DNA of 64,000 nucleotides from Silene noctiflora (Eukaryota > Streptophyta > Magnoliopsida > Caryophyllales > Caryophyllaceae): contig VHZZ01000051.1 in NCBI GenBank assembly GCA_009801015.1, forward strand, positions 113,257 through 177,256, read 5' to 3'. Both the position numbers and the translations under genes were made by a program. The number at the start of each line of letters is the position of its first letter. Position 1 is the stretch's first letter. The notes under the pieces are model-generated. The model made no database searches. It saw only the letters and a list, made by a program, of their open reading frames with translations, and was not told the origin of the DNA. This document shows positions 10,609 through 23,700 of this stretch, in pieces.

Positions 10609-13600
10609 ATGTCTTTAGACGGGACTTTTACTTTGCATATGGAGTTAGAGAGATTAATTCTCAGGTGCCCTAAACTCAGTTCAATACCCAACTTTAATTT
10701 GTTGGTTGCGAAGGTATATCATTTGGGTTTTCTTAATTTTATGAAATTGTGTTGTTTTTTTGATTAATTTTTGATTGAGTTGATTAATTTTTGTTTATGT
10801 GTTTGGTGTTTGAAGGGTAATGAGCTGAATGAGGAAGAAGTGGTGAGTTTGTTGGCAACTGTGTTTCTGCATCCTAGCTATACAATACCTATAATGGGTT
10901 GTTTTCGACCAATTGCTCGAAAGATTGTCGAAAAGGTTATCGGGTTGCTTAAATTGGTGCCACAATTGAGGTGGATTAGTAATTCACAGGGAATTTTGAA
11001 TTCTATGGGTGATAGGTTTTTTATTGGATGTGAAGAATTTGATGGTATAGAGAGTGTTGGAGTGATTGATGTGTATTCGAATAATGGGAGGTTTTTGGAT
11101 CTTCATGAGCTTGCTGGTCTCGCCTTTTGCCGTGTCCTTGACTTGGCACCTCATCTCAATTGGTACGCACACGGGTTTAGTGTCTGGCATTAATTTCGGT
11201 TAAGCTTGTTTGGTTCTGTTTATATTGATCAACACGTTGAAAGTTTTAATCTTGTGCACGCGGCATTAGTTCTATGGAGTATTTTTTATTGTCACCATCT
11301 ATCCAGTTTGTTATGAATAATGTGGTATTTGCCTACTCTGTCTCCTCCTTGCTGCATCAATGCAACATTAGCTGTTCTACTTGAGGATGTTAGAAATAGT
11401 CGGGCAGTAGCTAAACACAAGTACCTATCCTTTTTTCCCTGACGGCGTTTCGAATATGAAGTCCATCTTTGCATTTGATTAGTTTTTATGATCGGAGGAA
11501 TGCAACTTGGCTGGTACAAATATTAATAGGAGTATTATTTCGCTTAGTATTAGTATTCTTCATAAGACGTGAGATGCTTTATGGATTCAAAATCGCGCTC
11601 TCCCAATTTTTCACTTTTTTTTTTCCTATTAGTTGATGAACTTGTAATATAAGTATGTATACTGAACTTGGCCCCCCTTTCATTTTAGGGTGGTTGATTG
11701 CTACTATGAATTCGGAGGTCCGCCATTTGCTCGTATTATTGAGATGACATCTTTTTCTAAGCCGGGTACAGATGTAAGTGTATTCATTTTTTGTCAATTA
11801 GTTTGTGGGGTTTTTGTGATGGAGTATCTAACTCTCACTTTCGTTGGCATCAAGATTCCCAAATGGGGTCTGACTTTACAAAAAGTCGAACTTCTGTTAG
11901 TTGACTAACGAGCCCTCATTAGTTTACCTCCCAATTCCCTCTTTACTTACCTACATTCCCCAACTCCCATTTTTTTACTTCCCAGTGTACTGCTCTCTTT
12001 TTCTTTCCACTTCACCGCTCCCTCTTTCTTACCTTCCGTTGCTCTATCATTTACCACTATTAAAGTGAAGAGCATTGCCAGTCAAATCTATATTGGAGAA
12101 AACAATGTCAATTTTGGACTTTGAAATTCAATGCATTTAATATAAAGATGGATTTGTAAAATCCAAACACATGTTGCTCATCGAGTTTCATTGCATTCTT
12201 CAACTTTCATAATATTACATAACTAAGTTCCATGGCTTACAAAAGTTATAACCAAGGGCAGAAAATTAGTCAGGATTTACTAAAGAGCAGGAACACAAAG
12301 TACCCCATTTTCCCATACATCAGAAAGATTACAAAAAGGACTAAGCCTAACATTACGCTGTGCTTCTTAATTTCCTTCTTTAGCAACCCCAACTCAAAAA
12401 GCCAGCTCACTAACATGCATTTCAAGCTTCCTTGCGTCATTTACCTCTTTCTTTTGTTGATTCAAGTCATTCTCAAGACGCCTTTGATACAAAAACGGAA
12501 GCAAAATAAAATAATGAACGATGATAGTAGTGGGGATCGAACTTGTGACTCGTAAGACCGAGGGACAAGTTTGACTCCGTGGGGATATTTGACTAAAAGT
12601 GCGCTGAGACTTGAGTCAATGGGATATTTGCTCGAAATAGACCTATATCTCGAACAATGGGTGCTTAAGTTAAAGACCTATTTAACTTAAATCAAAGATT
12701 TGAAGTATCGTCTCAAATCTGGAATTTCTGATCAACCTCCGTCGTTTTTCTGGAATTTTTATTAACTTTCAATCAATTAGAATAACGTACAACTCTAGCT
12801 TAAATAGCCCTAACTTGCTAACAATAAAAGACTCCTAAATGAAATAGAAACAATAAATTAATCTGACAACTAAGGGATAATAATCTAACTAATGAAATCT
12901 AATCTTTTGATTAGTTTTATTCCGTCCTAACTACTGGTATTTGCATCAGCTACTCCAAATTCAAACCCGTGTTCAATCCTTGTCACTCCACTCAATTACA
13001 ATTACATCAGAATCGTATCACCTTTGTTCATTAAACAACTGATTGATAACATTCCTTTGTCAATCGTCATTTATTCATTTATCCACTTGAAGAACCTGCA
13101 GCTATGCATATCTGCCTCGGGATTGTAAAACTTGCAAAACATAAACCTTCGACCCGAATTTTGGAAGCTTCATGATGTTTTCTGTCAAGCAGGAATACCA
13201 CATCTGCATTTCTCTCTTAACTTTTTTGAGGTTGTGTTGGAGCTTAAGATGACATATTGGGTTGAGGGAGGATGAAATGAGAATGAATTTGGAGAAGTTA
13301 TAGAGGAATAGAGAGTAGATGAAAGATACTAAATAGGCATAGAAGGTGTTGGACGGAACTGAGGAGAGAAAAATTGGATGGAAAAGAACATCTAAAAAGG
13401 AAGCTGCGTTAGCCAACTGACTGAAGTTTGCATTTTTGAACTTCAGACCCCATTTGGTACCACGCGGCAATATAACACAGTATTTGGTACTTCTGGGCAA
13501 AAAAATTTAATAATTTAGGTGCCTTGATGCCAAAGAGGGTAGGTGACTAGGCGTTAGGTACTCCTTGACAAGACACATCTTTTTTTGTTGATGAATGTTC

Positions 13601-14723
13601 TGAAAAATGCCCCCATATAAGAGCATAGGTTTTTTTCAGTGAGTTGATGTTACTGAAAATCTATTCATAGTATTGTTTGGCGACATCAAGGTTTGCGTCA
13701 CCTCGGTGAAACCTATAAAGCAACAACATAACCACAGTGCCTCAGTGACTCTGACGTCATAATCAAAAGAAATCCCCCAATTTAGTGAGAATAGTATCGA
13801 ATGAAGGAGTATTTTATAGGTTCTGAAAATTATGCTACTTTTTCCCTGTAGCTTTCTTGTATATAATAATTTTATTGGTTAAATTGGCTGGTAACATATT
13901 GCTTCTAGCTTGTGGAAACTTGGTGCCATACCTTTGCACTTTACTTATAGAATACACTGTATATTTACGGAACCCTATATGAAGAGGTTTTAAAATCTCC
14001 CTTCTCTTGCAGCTCAAAGTAAACTAGTTACTAAAAATATTATTTCTCATCATTGTTGATGTGTTTCCTTTTCTGTTGCAACTGTATTGATGTCTTACTG
14101 TGCTGTTTCGTACTCCTTGACATTCTGTGTACTATCTATCTCTGTTTTCCTGCAGGTTCCAGGACATCTGAGAGACATTGTGTGGACATCTTATCGACTT
14201 CTCCTTCTAGAGCCGGAATACTTTTCAAGCCGTTGGAATTGGTGTTGCTTCCTGGACCTGGTTAATCAGTCTGGAAGCTTCGATGCTTCATCTGATCATG
14301 GGCTTGTTAGAGATATACGATGGGGTGGTGTCCAGATATTGTGTGTGCTTCTGAGATTACCAAACAGGGCTGCTAGCTTTGGCATACAACCTGTAGAAGG
14401 GTTGACATGTTTGTCGAGGTAAGTTTCAACATGCACACTTTGCTCATCATAATGCAGCCATCGAGTGTAAGGAAACACGAAGAGTACATGTAATGAGATT
14501 CTATGTTGGGTTGTTACTAATTTTCTTTCTTTGCATTTGATAGGTGGCGTGAGTTTTGCTGGGATGTATCCATAGAAAAGGCTGCTTGGTACACGACCAT
14601 AACGAAGGCTTCGTATTCTTCAGATGGAGTCACTGTTTTAAACGGAGGAGATTCCATGGCTATTAGTGGGTTGGAGCTTCTTGACCATGCACCTCCTAAA
14701 AAGTCCAGAAGATGTTTGATGAG
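10609..14723 (+). other. MDN1: MDN1 exons 1-5: N-terminal domain
   Basis: The exons are 10609-10713, 10816-11162, 11689-11773, 14156-14418 and 14544-14723. They encode the poorly conserved N-terminal domain before the first ATPase module; key matches to plant midasin are FLHPSYTIP and WGGVQILCVLLR. Intron 3 (11774-14155) is the longest in the gene at 2.4 kb and holds a possible gene fragment on the opposite strand. Confidence 0.9.
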
Positions 14724-17700
14724 GTATGTTGTTGTCTGCATGATTATTATTGTCATCCCAAGCAACGAGGCGCTGGACTCACGGTCTTCGGTAACTCTAT
14801 GATATCTATTATGAGTAATATACTTGCAAAAAAAAAATTCGTATCAGTTACCTGGTTCTTAATTCTCTTAGATTTTCTTATGTTCTTTCTTTTTCTGCTT
14901 TTATCTTAATGACGTCCATGCATGCTGTACTCCCTTACTTATTGTCATATTTCTTCTTTCTTTCAAAATGATCAGAAATTACGAACCTTTTCTCATGACA
15001 ACTTCGATGAAGAGTAGTTTTGAGAGGGTCATAATGGCTGTCAATCAGAGATGGCCTGTTCTTTTGTATGGCCCGCCTGGTTGTGGGAAGACCGCCCTTC
15101 TTACCAAGTTAGCTGAGGAAAGTGGAAGTCAAGGTAACTCTATTAATTATGTCTTTTCATCACTGTAGACTTGTATTTCAATTGGGAAGCTGCTTTTATA
15201 TTATGTTTCCTTGTTTGTATGCCTTGTTCTGCTGTCATAACTGTTGTCGGTAGTCGGTAAGCAATGAAAATGATGTGATGTCATACTGGTTGTTTATACA
15301 TTTTAAGTTCTGCTAAATTTTTATTTTTATTTTTTGTTATATTCCGAGTCCTCTAGGAATGGAGTAGTTTACGTTTCTTCTCCTTGTTACATTTCCCTCA
15401 TCTAAAACCCCAAATGGTGCTTTCTAATATTAGCAGAAAAAAAAGTTCTTGCTGATGTTTTTATGTTATCGCATCTTCTTTACGCAAACCTCTGCTGTCT
15501 CGTTAGAGTTTAATCTTCTCACTCTCCTTTTGGTTACTGCAATACCCCTTTCGGCTTTTTCTTGTGCATGGTCGTCCTCCAGTTAGTGTCCTTTTATTGA
15601 TTCACTCAATTACTTTTCAAAAAAGTCTCATGTACCTATTGAGTATCTTAGTGTGTTTCTTTTTTACATTGTCTGGCACAAGTTCTTTCGATTCACATGG
15701 ATGAACATATTGACGGAAAGACCTTAGTTGGAAGCTATGTCTGTGCGGAGCAGCCTGGCGAGTTCCGTTGGCAACCAGGTCCCCTGACTCAGGTTGTCTT
15801 TGTTTGTATGTTTATTTATTGTTTTACTTAGGTCTTATGACGGAGGCGTTCGTTTTTATAACTGAATGATTACCCTCAAACAGGCTGTTAAAAGTGGCTT
15901 TTGGGTGGTGTTTGAAAATATAGATCAAGCAGCTTCAGACGTGCAGTCCATTTTATTACCTCTTCTGGAGGGTAGTAATTCCTTTCTGACTGGTTACGGA
16001 GAGGTAGTCATCTCGTTGATCCTGAATTGGTGATTTATGTTGACTGACATCTAACCTGGTACGTTCTCAGGAGGTTTCTTAACAATCACTTATTTGCAGG
16101 CTATAAAAGTAGCAGGAGGTTTTCGATTATTTTCAACAATTTCAACTTCGAAGGTTGATGTATATCACTGTACTGAAGGTATGTGAAACAGTATTTTCTC
16201 AATGATTCTTTTTGGTTGTCGTGAGCTTTGACTGTCTCTTTTATGTGTCAGAGTTCTTTCCAACCTCAGTTTACCCTTGTGTGTCAGTGTTTTGGGTCTC
16301 TTATCGTTATCGTGGTAGCTCACGTGGGCAGTGAGATCGTTGTGATTAGCTATATGCTGCCCCCTAAAACATCGGGACTTAGAAAATTCGAAGGAACTTG
16401 CCTTGATTGCCTGGGACACCTCCATTTGTTATTCATTACTCCTCCTCTGTGGGTACCAAGCAGTAATACTTGTGCATTGAAATGCCATCCTTCTATGAAA
16501 TTATTTTTCTTATATCACCATAACAGCTTTGATCCTGCGTTTTTTGTCTTTATAAAATTGGGAAGCTTTATCACTGGTTTGTTTTCTCAAATTTTGTTAG
16601 CTTTAGTTTTAGCCTTTTTTGCTTTAATTTCATGAAATTTGTGCTTGACACACAACTATAGTAATTACTGCAGCGATTGAAATTTTTGTTTGAAACTAGT
16701 TGATCTTAAGTTCAATGGGGAACACTTGTTAAGTTTTCTTTGTTAGCCTTGATCTTAAGTTCAACGGGGAACACTTGTTAAGTTTTCTTTGTTAGCCTAT
16801 AGGCTGGTTCTGGTCACCTTTTTAGGTTAGCCATGTGGGTCTGGCGAGGCATTAAAGAAGGAATCTTTTGGGCATTTGGTCAGTTTTGCGATCTGGTGAC
16901 TCTGTTGATAAATAGTATTTAGAATGTTCTGGAATACGGCCGCTACATTTGAGGCTTCATTAGATGGAATTGTTTTCTTGATGTCTTGTTTTTTGAAAGA
17001 GGGAAGGCTGTGCTGCCGGGTGTATTTTGGGTCAACCAATCCTTTGTTAATAGACCAGACCTTTTGGGAGAAGGGAGGATAAATGGGGGAAATTGTTTCT
17101 TCGCGTGTTCCTGAGGAGCTAAGCTCTTCTCCAAGTCGCATGTCCACTTCTTTCCCGCTAATCCAACCAAGCGTGTTTCAGTGATAACATGCTTAAAATG
17201 TATTCTTTGTCTCAGCTATGAGTGCTGCTACCATTTGGAAAAAGTATTTTAAGTTATTTTTTAACTTACCTTAGTGCCTCAAAGCTTCTCGCCTATGCGA
17301 GGGTAAGGACAATCAGATGTTTGTCACCTTATTCTGTACGGCAAACGCAACGGTGTCGTTTCATGATATATTTATACACTATTGATTTGCCAAGCTTCAT
17401 AAGGAACCCTTACTGAAGAATCATTTTCTTTTTCTCAAAAGATAATTTGATAGAATACAAACTTTGTTCAAATTTTTGAAGGTAAGAGTTCTTTATCTTC
17501 TCTTTGGAGGAGAGTAATGGTCAAGCCAGCTGCTTCCACAGATTTAGTGAATGTTGTGAGTACGTGGTATCCAAATTTGGAGGCTATTGCCGAGAAGCTC
17601 ACCGGTAATTATTCTTCCTTATGGGATTGCAATCTTGGATTGTTGTGCATGTTTTTACGTTTGTGTTTCCCTTACAGAAACATTTGGATTGCTTAATGGG

Positions 17701-20700
17701 GATTCTGAGTTGATTGTGCCCTCTAATATTAATTCTTCCAGCAAGTTCTCGTTAAGGTATGCGTAACCATTGTTGTGCATTTGTGCTACTTATATTAATG
17801 ATTTCTTATTTCTACTAAGGCAATACACTTTGCAGGGATCTTCTAAAATGGTGCAAAAGAATTACTGGTTTAGGCTTAAGCCTCAGTGCTGATGGCCTGT
17901 CAGTTGCCACACGCAGTGCGATCTATAGAGAGGTTGATCTTTTATTTTTCGGTTTCATATCTTTTCCTGGATTACTAGGTTTTCTGGTTTAGGAACTTCA
18001 CAATATTCTTTCCAGGCTGTCGATGTTTTTGCTGCTTATTCTCCTTCACCAAAAAAACGGTGGGCAATTGTTGAACATATAGCAAAGATGTGGGCTGTAC
18101 CTCTTTTGAGAGCGGAAACTTTAAATTGTCTTGATAGACCCATACTTCAGGTTAGTTATGTTTAAAATCTCGTACTGAAGTTGCTTTGATTGTCGCTGTT
18201 TGTTACATAAGTTATCCATCTCGAATATGTAGAATTTGCGTGGAGCTGTGCAAATTGGAAGAGTCACTCTTGAACGAAGTGAGGATTCTGTAAGTTGAAT
18301 GAATATGTCTGCCCTGATATTCATGAATTTTTTTCCAAGATAGTTGTTAGAGTGTCACACTGTCTTTCACTAATTGTGCCACAGGTTCTACATGAAATTA
18401 AACCATTTGTCGAGATTCGTAGTTCTTTTCACCTACTGGAGAGGATAGCTTGTGCTGTAAAATGGAACGAGCCCATACTTCTGGTGGGTGAAACTGGTAC
18501 TGGGAAAACTACACTTGTGCAGAATCTTGCTGCCCGACTTGGTCAAAAGCTTAGTGTTCTGGTATCTTTTTAAGCTTCTGTGCTCTCTTCTTTCCACTCT
18601 GTTTTATTATTGTATTGCAGGACTTTTTTCTCCTGAATACAGTTTGATATGTCTCTCTGTTAAACTATTTTTTGCGTGATTTCATTTTGTTATTTGCTGC
18701 TCCAGAATCTAAGTCAACAGAGTGATGTAGCTGACCTGATAGGTGGATTTAAACCAACAGATGCACAACATATATGCTTGCCTCTGTACAAGGAGTTTGA
18801 ACTTCTGTTCTCAGTAACCTTCTCTCTTAAGGTATCAACTTCAAAGTTTAGTGTATGATGTCAACCAAGCGGCGTGCTGTGCTATGTGAATTTTATATTT
18901 ACTTCCTTCTAGTTTTCCTTTTTTACCCAATTGTATCCATATATTACATGTTAGCCCTCTCTCTAAAATGCAAAAAGGGGGTTGATGACTACTTGATGCA
19001 CAATTCTTTATTTTGAAAATACGTACTCCCTCCATTCAAGACCAAATACAACATCTCATGTTTTGCCACTATTCACGTTTGAAGAGAATATTCGATATTC
19101 CTTACAATATATAAGAGAAAATATATTCATCTGGGATCTTGTTTAATTCGTTTTTGTAAATGCAATTAGAATATCAAACTTTTATATTTTTTTATAACGT
19201 AAAATTGAAGATATTTACGTTTCAAATCTCGCATTGGCAAGTGTGCCATGACCTCATGTTGTATTTGGTCTTGAATGGAGGAAGAAGTTGTTTGCGAAAA
19301 CTGCATGACACGTGGGTATGAAGTGCACATCTTTGTTTCATGCTTGTGTTTTGTCGCCACTGGCCCTCATTGCTACAGTGCGCCCATGCCTTTTGAAACT
19401 GGCATGAAGTTCGATTTATCTGCATCCACTGTGAACTTTGTGTGACATGTTGCTATAATTTGTACAGGATAACGATAGTTTTCTTTCCAGTCTGAGGAAA
19501 TACGTCGCCAAGAAAAACTGGACCAGCTTCCTGAGCGGCCTTCAGAAGGCTGTACAAAAAGCTGCTGAAATAGGTAGATGTGGACCTGGAACTAAGCGGA
19601 AGAGACCTCTGAAAGAAGAAGTAATGACGCAGTGGGAACATTTTTATCAGAAAGTTGAGATTGCCAGGAAACAAATTCTTGCCTCATCAGGAATGATATT
19701 TTCATTTGTTGAAGGGGTCTTTGTTTCAGCGCTTAGAAATGGAGAGTGGATTTTGCTAGATGAGGTTAATTTGGCACCTCTAGAGACCTTGCAAAGAATC
19801 ATTGGCGTCCTCGATCGGGAAAGTAGTTCGTTATGCTTAGCTGAGAATGGCGTTTTTGTAGAGAGACATCCTAAGTTCCGCTTGTTCGCTTGCATGAACC
19901 CTGCTACTGATGCTGGGAAGCGGGATCTACCACATGCAATGCGTAGCAGGTTCACTGAATATTTTGTGGATGATGTGTTGGATGCTGAAGATCTATCTCT
20001 CTTTGTTAATAAATTTCTTGATGACAGTCATAGGGACAAAAATTTAGTAAGTAAGATTGTCCAATTTTACCAATCCGCAAAGAGTGATTCTGAGGAAACA
20101 TTGCTGGATGGTGCTAATCAGAGGCCACAGTACAGTCTAAGGTCTCTTTATCGTGCTTTAGAATACACAAGAAAAGCAAGCAGGTTTGGATTTAAGAGAG
20201 CCCTTTATGATGGATTTTGCATGTTCTTCATGACCTTGTTGGATGGTCGAAGTGCTGATCTGATGAATCAAAAGATAATCAAGTATTTGCTTGTTGATAA
20301 TAATTTACCTGTCCCTATTCCTCTAGACCGTCTTTTGGACGTCAATGAAAGGGCTGGATCTGAAGAATTTCTGCAAGATTATGTATTAACCAAAAGTGTT
20401 GAGGAGCACATAAGGAGCTTGGCTAGAGCTGTCTTTATCAAAAGATATCCTGTTCTTTTGCAGGGCCCAACTTCGAGCGGGAAGACTAGTCTGGTGCAGT
20501 ATCTAGCTGCAAAAACTGGTCATGAGTTTGTGCGTATCAACAATCATGAGCATACAGATTTGCAAGAATATCTTGGCTCATATATCACTGATGAGAGTGG
20601 GAGGCTTGTATTTCATGAAGGTGTGCTGGTTAAGGCTGTCCGAAATGGGCACTGGATTGTCTTGGACGAGCTTAATCTCGCGCCTTCTGATGTTCTAGAA

Positions 20701-23700
20701 GCATTAAATCGGCTCTTGGATGATAATAGAGAACTTTTTGTGCCCGAACTGCGTGAAACTATTCGTGCTCACCCAGATTTTATGTTGTTTGCCACTCAGA
20801 ATCCGCCCACATTTTATGGAGGGCGAAAAATGCTTTCGCGTGCATTTCGTAATCGCTTTGTTGAGTTACATGTTGATGAAATCCCTGAGGGAGAGTTGAC
20901 TGAAATTTTGGAGAGACGAGGCAAAATCCCTCGTAGTTATGCCAAAAAGATGATCCTTGTTATGAAGGAACTGCAGAAGATTAGGCAGAAGAGTAAAGTC
21001 TTTGCTGGAAAACATGGTTTTATAACTCCACGAGATTTGTTTCGATGGGCTAGCCGTTTCCAGAAAGATGGGTGTTCTTATGAGGACTTGGCCAGGGATG
21101 GCTATCATCTTTTGGCCGAGCGACTCCGTGATGAGAGTGAGAAGAATATTGTACAGGAAGTTTTGGAGAAGCACCTGACTGTAAAATTGAAGACTCATGA
21201 GCTCTATAATCAGGTGATTCTTACGATTGTTAACTGAGACAGTTCATAGGTGGCTTTTATTCCTTGTTTAGATATTTGAGTTCATATGTGGCTTTTAAAG
21301 TCTTACCCTTGCCGTTCGGTTTGATGAAGTTGGGGTTTTGACTTTATGCAGGGACCAGCACAAGCATACTTCTTCACTGATGCTTTTCAAAAGTATGTAT
21401 ATGCAGAGAGGCCTACCTTTGCTTAGTTGTTGGAAAGAACTATATGTTAGTAGCTTCTCTTGATTATGGTATAGGTTCTTCATATAACCAAAGGTTCTTT
21501 GTTCTGTTACAGGATCGTTCAGACTAGAAGTATGCAGAGGCTGTTCTTTCTTGTCGAGCGGTGTTATGAGCTAAGGGAGCCTGTGTTGTTGGTTGGTGAA
21601 ACTGGTGGTGGAAAGACAACTGCTTGCCAGCTACTAAGCTTGGCATTAAAGGCCAAATTACATGTTCTGAATTGTCACCAGTATACAGAAACATCAGACT
21701 TTCTCGGGGTAAGCAGCCACAAATTTACTGACCTTAAATTTTCTAATTGGACTTAAAACTACTGATATTTGATGTATGCGTTTCTAGAGTGGAATACACA
21801 GCTTTTTCCGTTGTCCGTCATCCAGTATATATATTAATTATATACTTGGGGTTTTTTTCCTTACCTTTTATGGGCTAAGACAGCTGGTACTTATATTAAT
21901 ACCCCTATTACCCTTCTTCAAGGAATTGGCATATTTTTAACTATAGTTCAAATTAGTCCTTGCCCTTTTCCTGATGCATATTTTATTTTTAATAATACAT
22001 CATAACAACTCTGCTGAAGTTTCTTTGATGTTTGAATATCAGGGGTTTTATCCCATCAGGGAGAGGCCAAGATTAGCATCCGATTTCAAGAATCTGATCG
22101 AGCAGCTTTTATCATCGAAGGCTTTACTCTTTCTTCATGAAAATGTATGGTTGCTACTTGCTATAGGGCTGTCACTCTGCATCCTTCGTGATGTATTGGT
22201 GATTTTTTGATCATATTATGATTTTGTGCAGAACATCTCATTGGATATTGGCAAAGCTCCTTCTACCCTTGATCAGCTGACGACAATTTTGGATAACTGT
22301 AAAAAGGGTCTGATATCTGATGTTTTTGAACAAGATATTGCTTATCTTGAGAAAGTAAAAGATGAGCTGTCTCAGCTATACCAGAAATGGCAAACAATTT
22401 TTGTATGGCAAGACGGACCCCTTGTAGAAGCTATGAAACATGGTGACTTACTACTTGTGGATGAGATCTCGTTGGCTGATGATAGTGTGCTAGAAAGGTT
22501 GAACAGTGTCCTCGAGCCTGACCGAAAATTGGTAAGCATTATATAACCTTTCTTCAAGAATAAGTCGTGTAACCTATAGTGTGTTACGGCAGCTGCTTCT
22601 AATGATTTCTGTTAGATAGGGGCTTGGGTGGTTTTCTTATCTTCATGCATGCTTTTGCGTCTATTTTTCCGCACTCTAATATGCTTAAATAAAGGATGTG
22701 CCCTCTCATTTTTCTGCAGTCTTTGGCCGAGAAGGGAGGACCTGACTTGGAGATTGTTACAGCTCATGATGATTTTTTCCTTCTTGCTACAATGAACCCT
22801 GGTGGTGATTTCGGAAAAAAAGAATTATCTCCAGCACTACGCAATAGATTCACCGAGATTTGGGTTCCTTCTGTTGGTGACTTGGATGAGCTTAGGGAGA
22901 TTTCTAAAAGGTACTCAACACATGAGATGGGTTTACATGGTTGTTCTATAACTTGGTTGCTTATGATTTCTCTGTCTTTCGTTGACTTTTTTTGAACTCG
23001 CACAGGTTTCTTATTCCTGAACTCCATCATTTGGTGGATCCTCTTATAAACTTTTGGGAGGTATGATTCTCTTCACTTCCACCTCCAGTGTTTGGTTTAT
23101 TTTATTTGACAATTTCCAGGCAGTTACTGACATTTTAAAAAAAAATTCTATGACGATTTTTAAGTTTTAATGGACCGTGGTCATTGCGAAATAGAAAAGC
23201 ATAATGGGATTATGCTGTGAGTAAGACTTCGGTTAGATTGTATATTTATATACTTCTAGTTAGACCACAGTTTTTTACCATTATGCGCAAACTTTAAAAT
23301 ATTATGGTGAGCTATTGAGATTCCTATTTTGTATGGAAATTTATATGCTTGGAGAAAGTAAATGCGAGACATTGTGAATAGCTTGATTAAGGAAGCGTAA
23401 GCCTCGCGACTGGCTTCCAAATATTTTAATCTTCCAGAAAATATTTAACTACTTCTGATTGCGCGAAAATGGCAATTTGCCCCCTTAACTATGTTCAATG
23501 GTGAAATTAGGCCCCTTAAGTTTCAACTGTAGCAATCAAGCCCCCTTAACTTTAACAAAAAGTGAAATTTAACCCTGATTTTTAATAATCACTTAAAACT
23601 CAACAAAAATTCATTTTTATATTTATATTACACAACCAATAACAAATAAAAATTACTAATTTCAATTTTAATAATTTATATAAAACTAATTATTCATCTA

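Noticed and set aside
12232-12555. Plus-strand 107-residue open frame in MDN1 intron 3
   Set aside because: No conserved content; the opposite strand reads more like protein, so that is reported instead.
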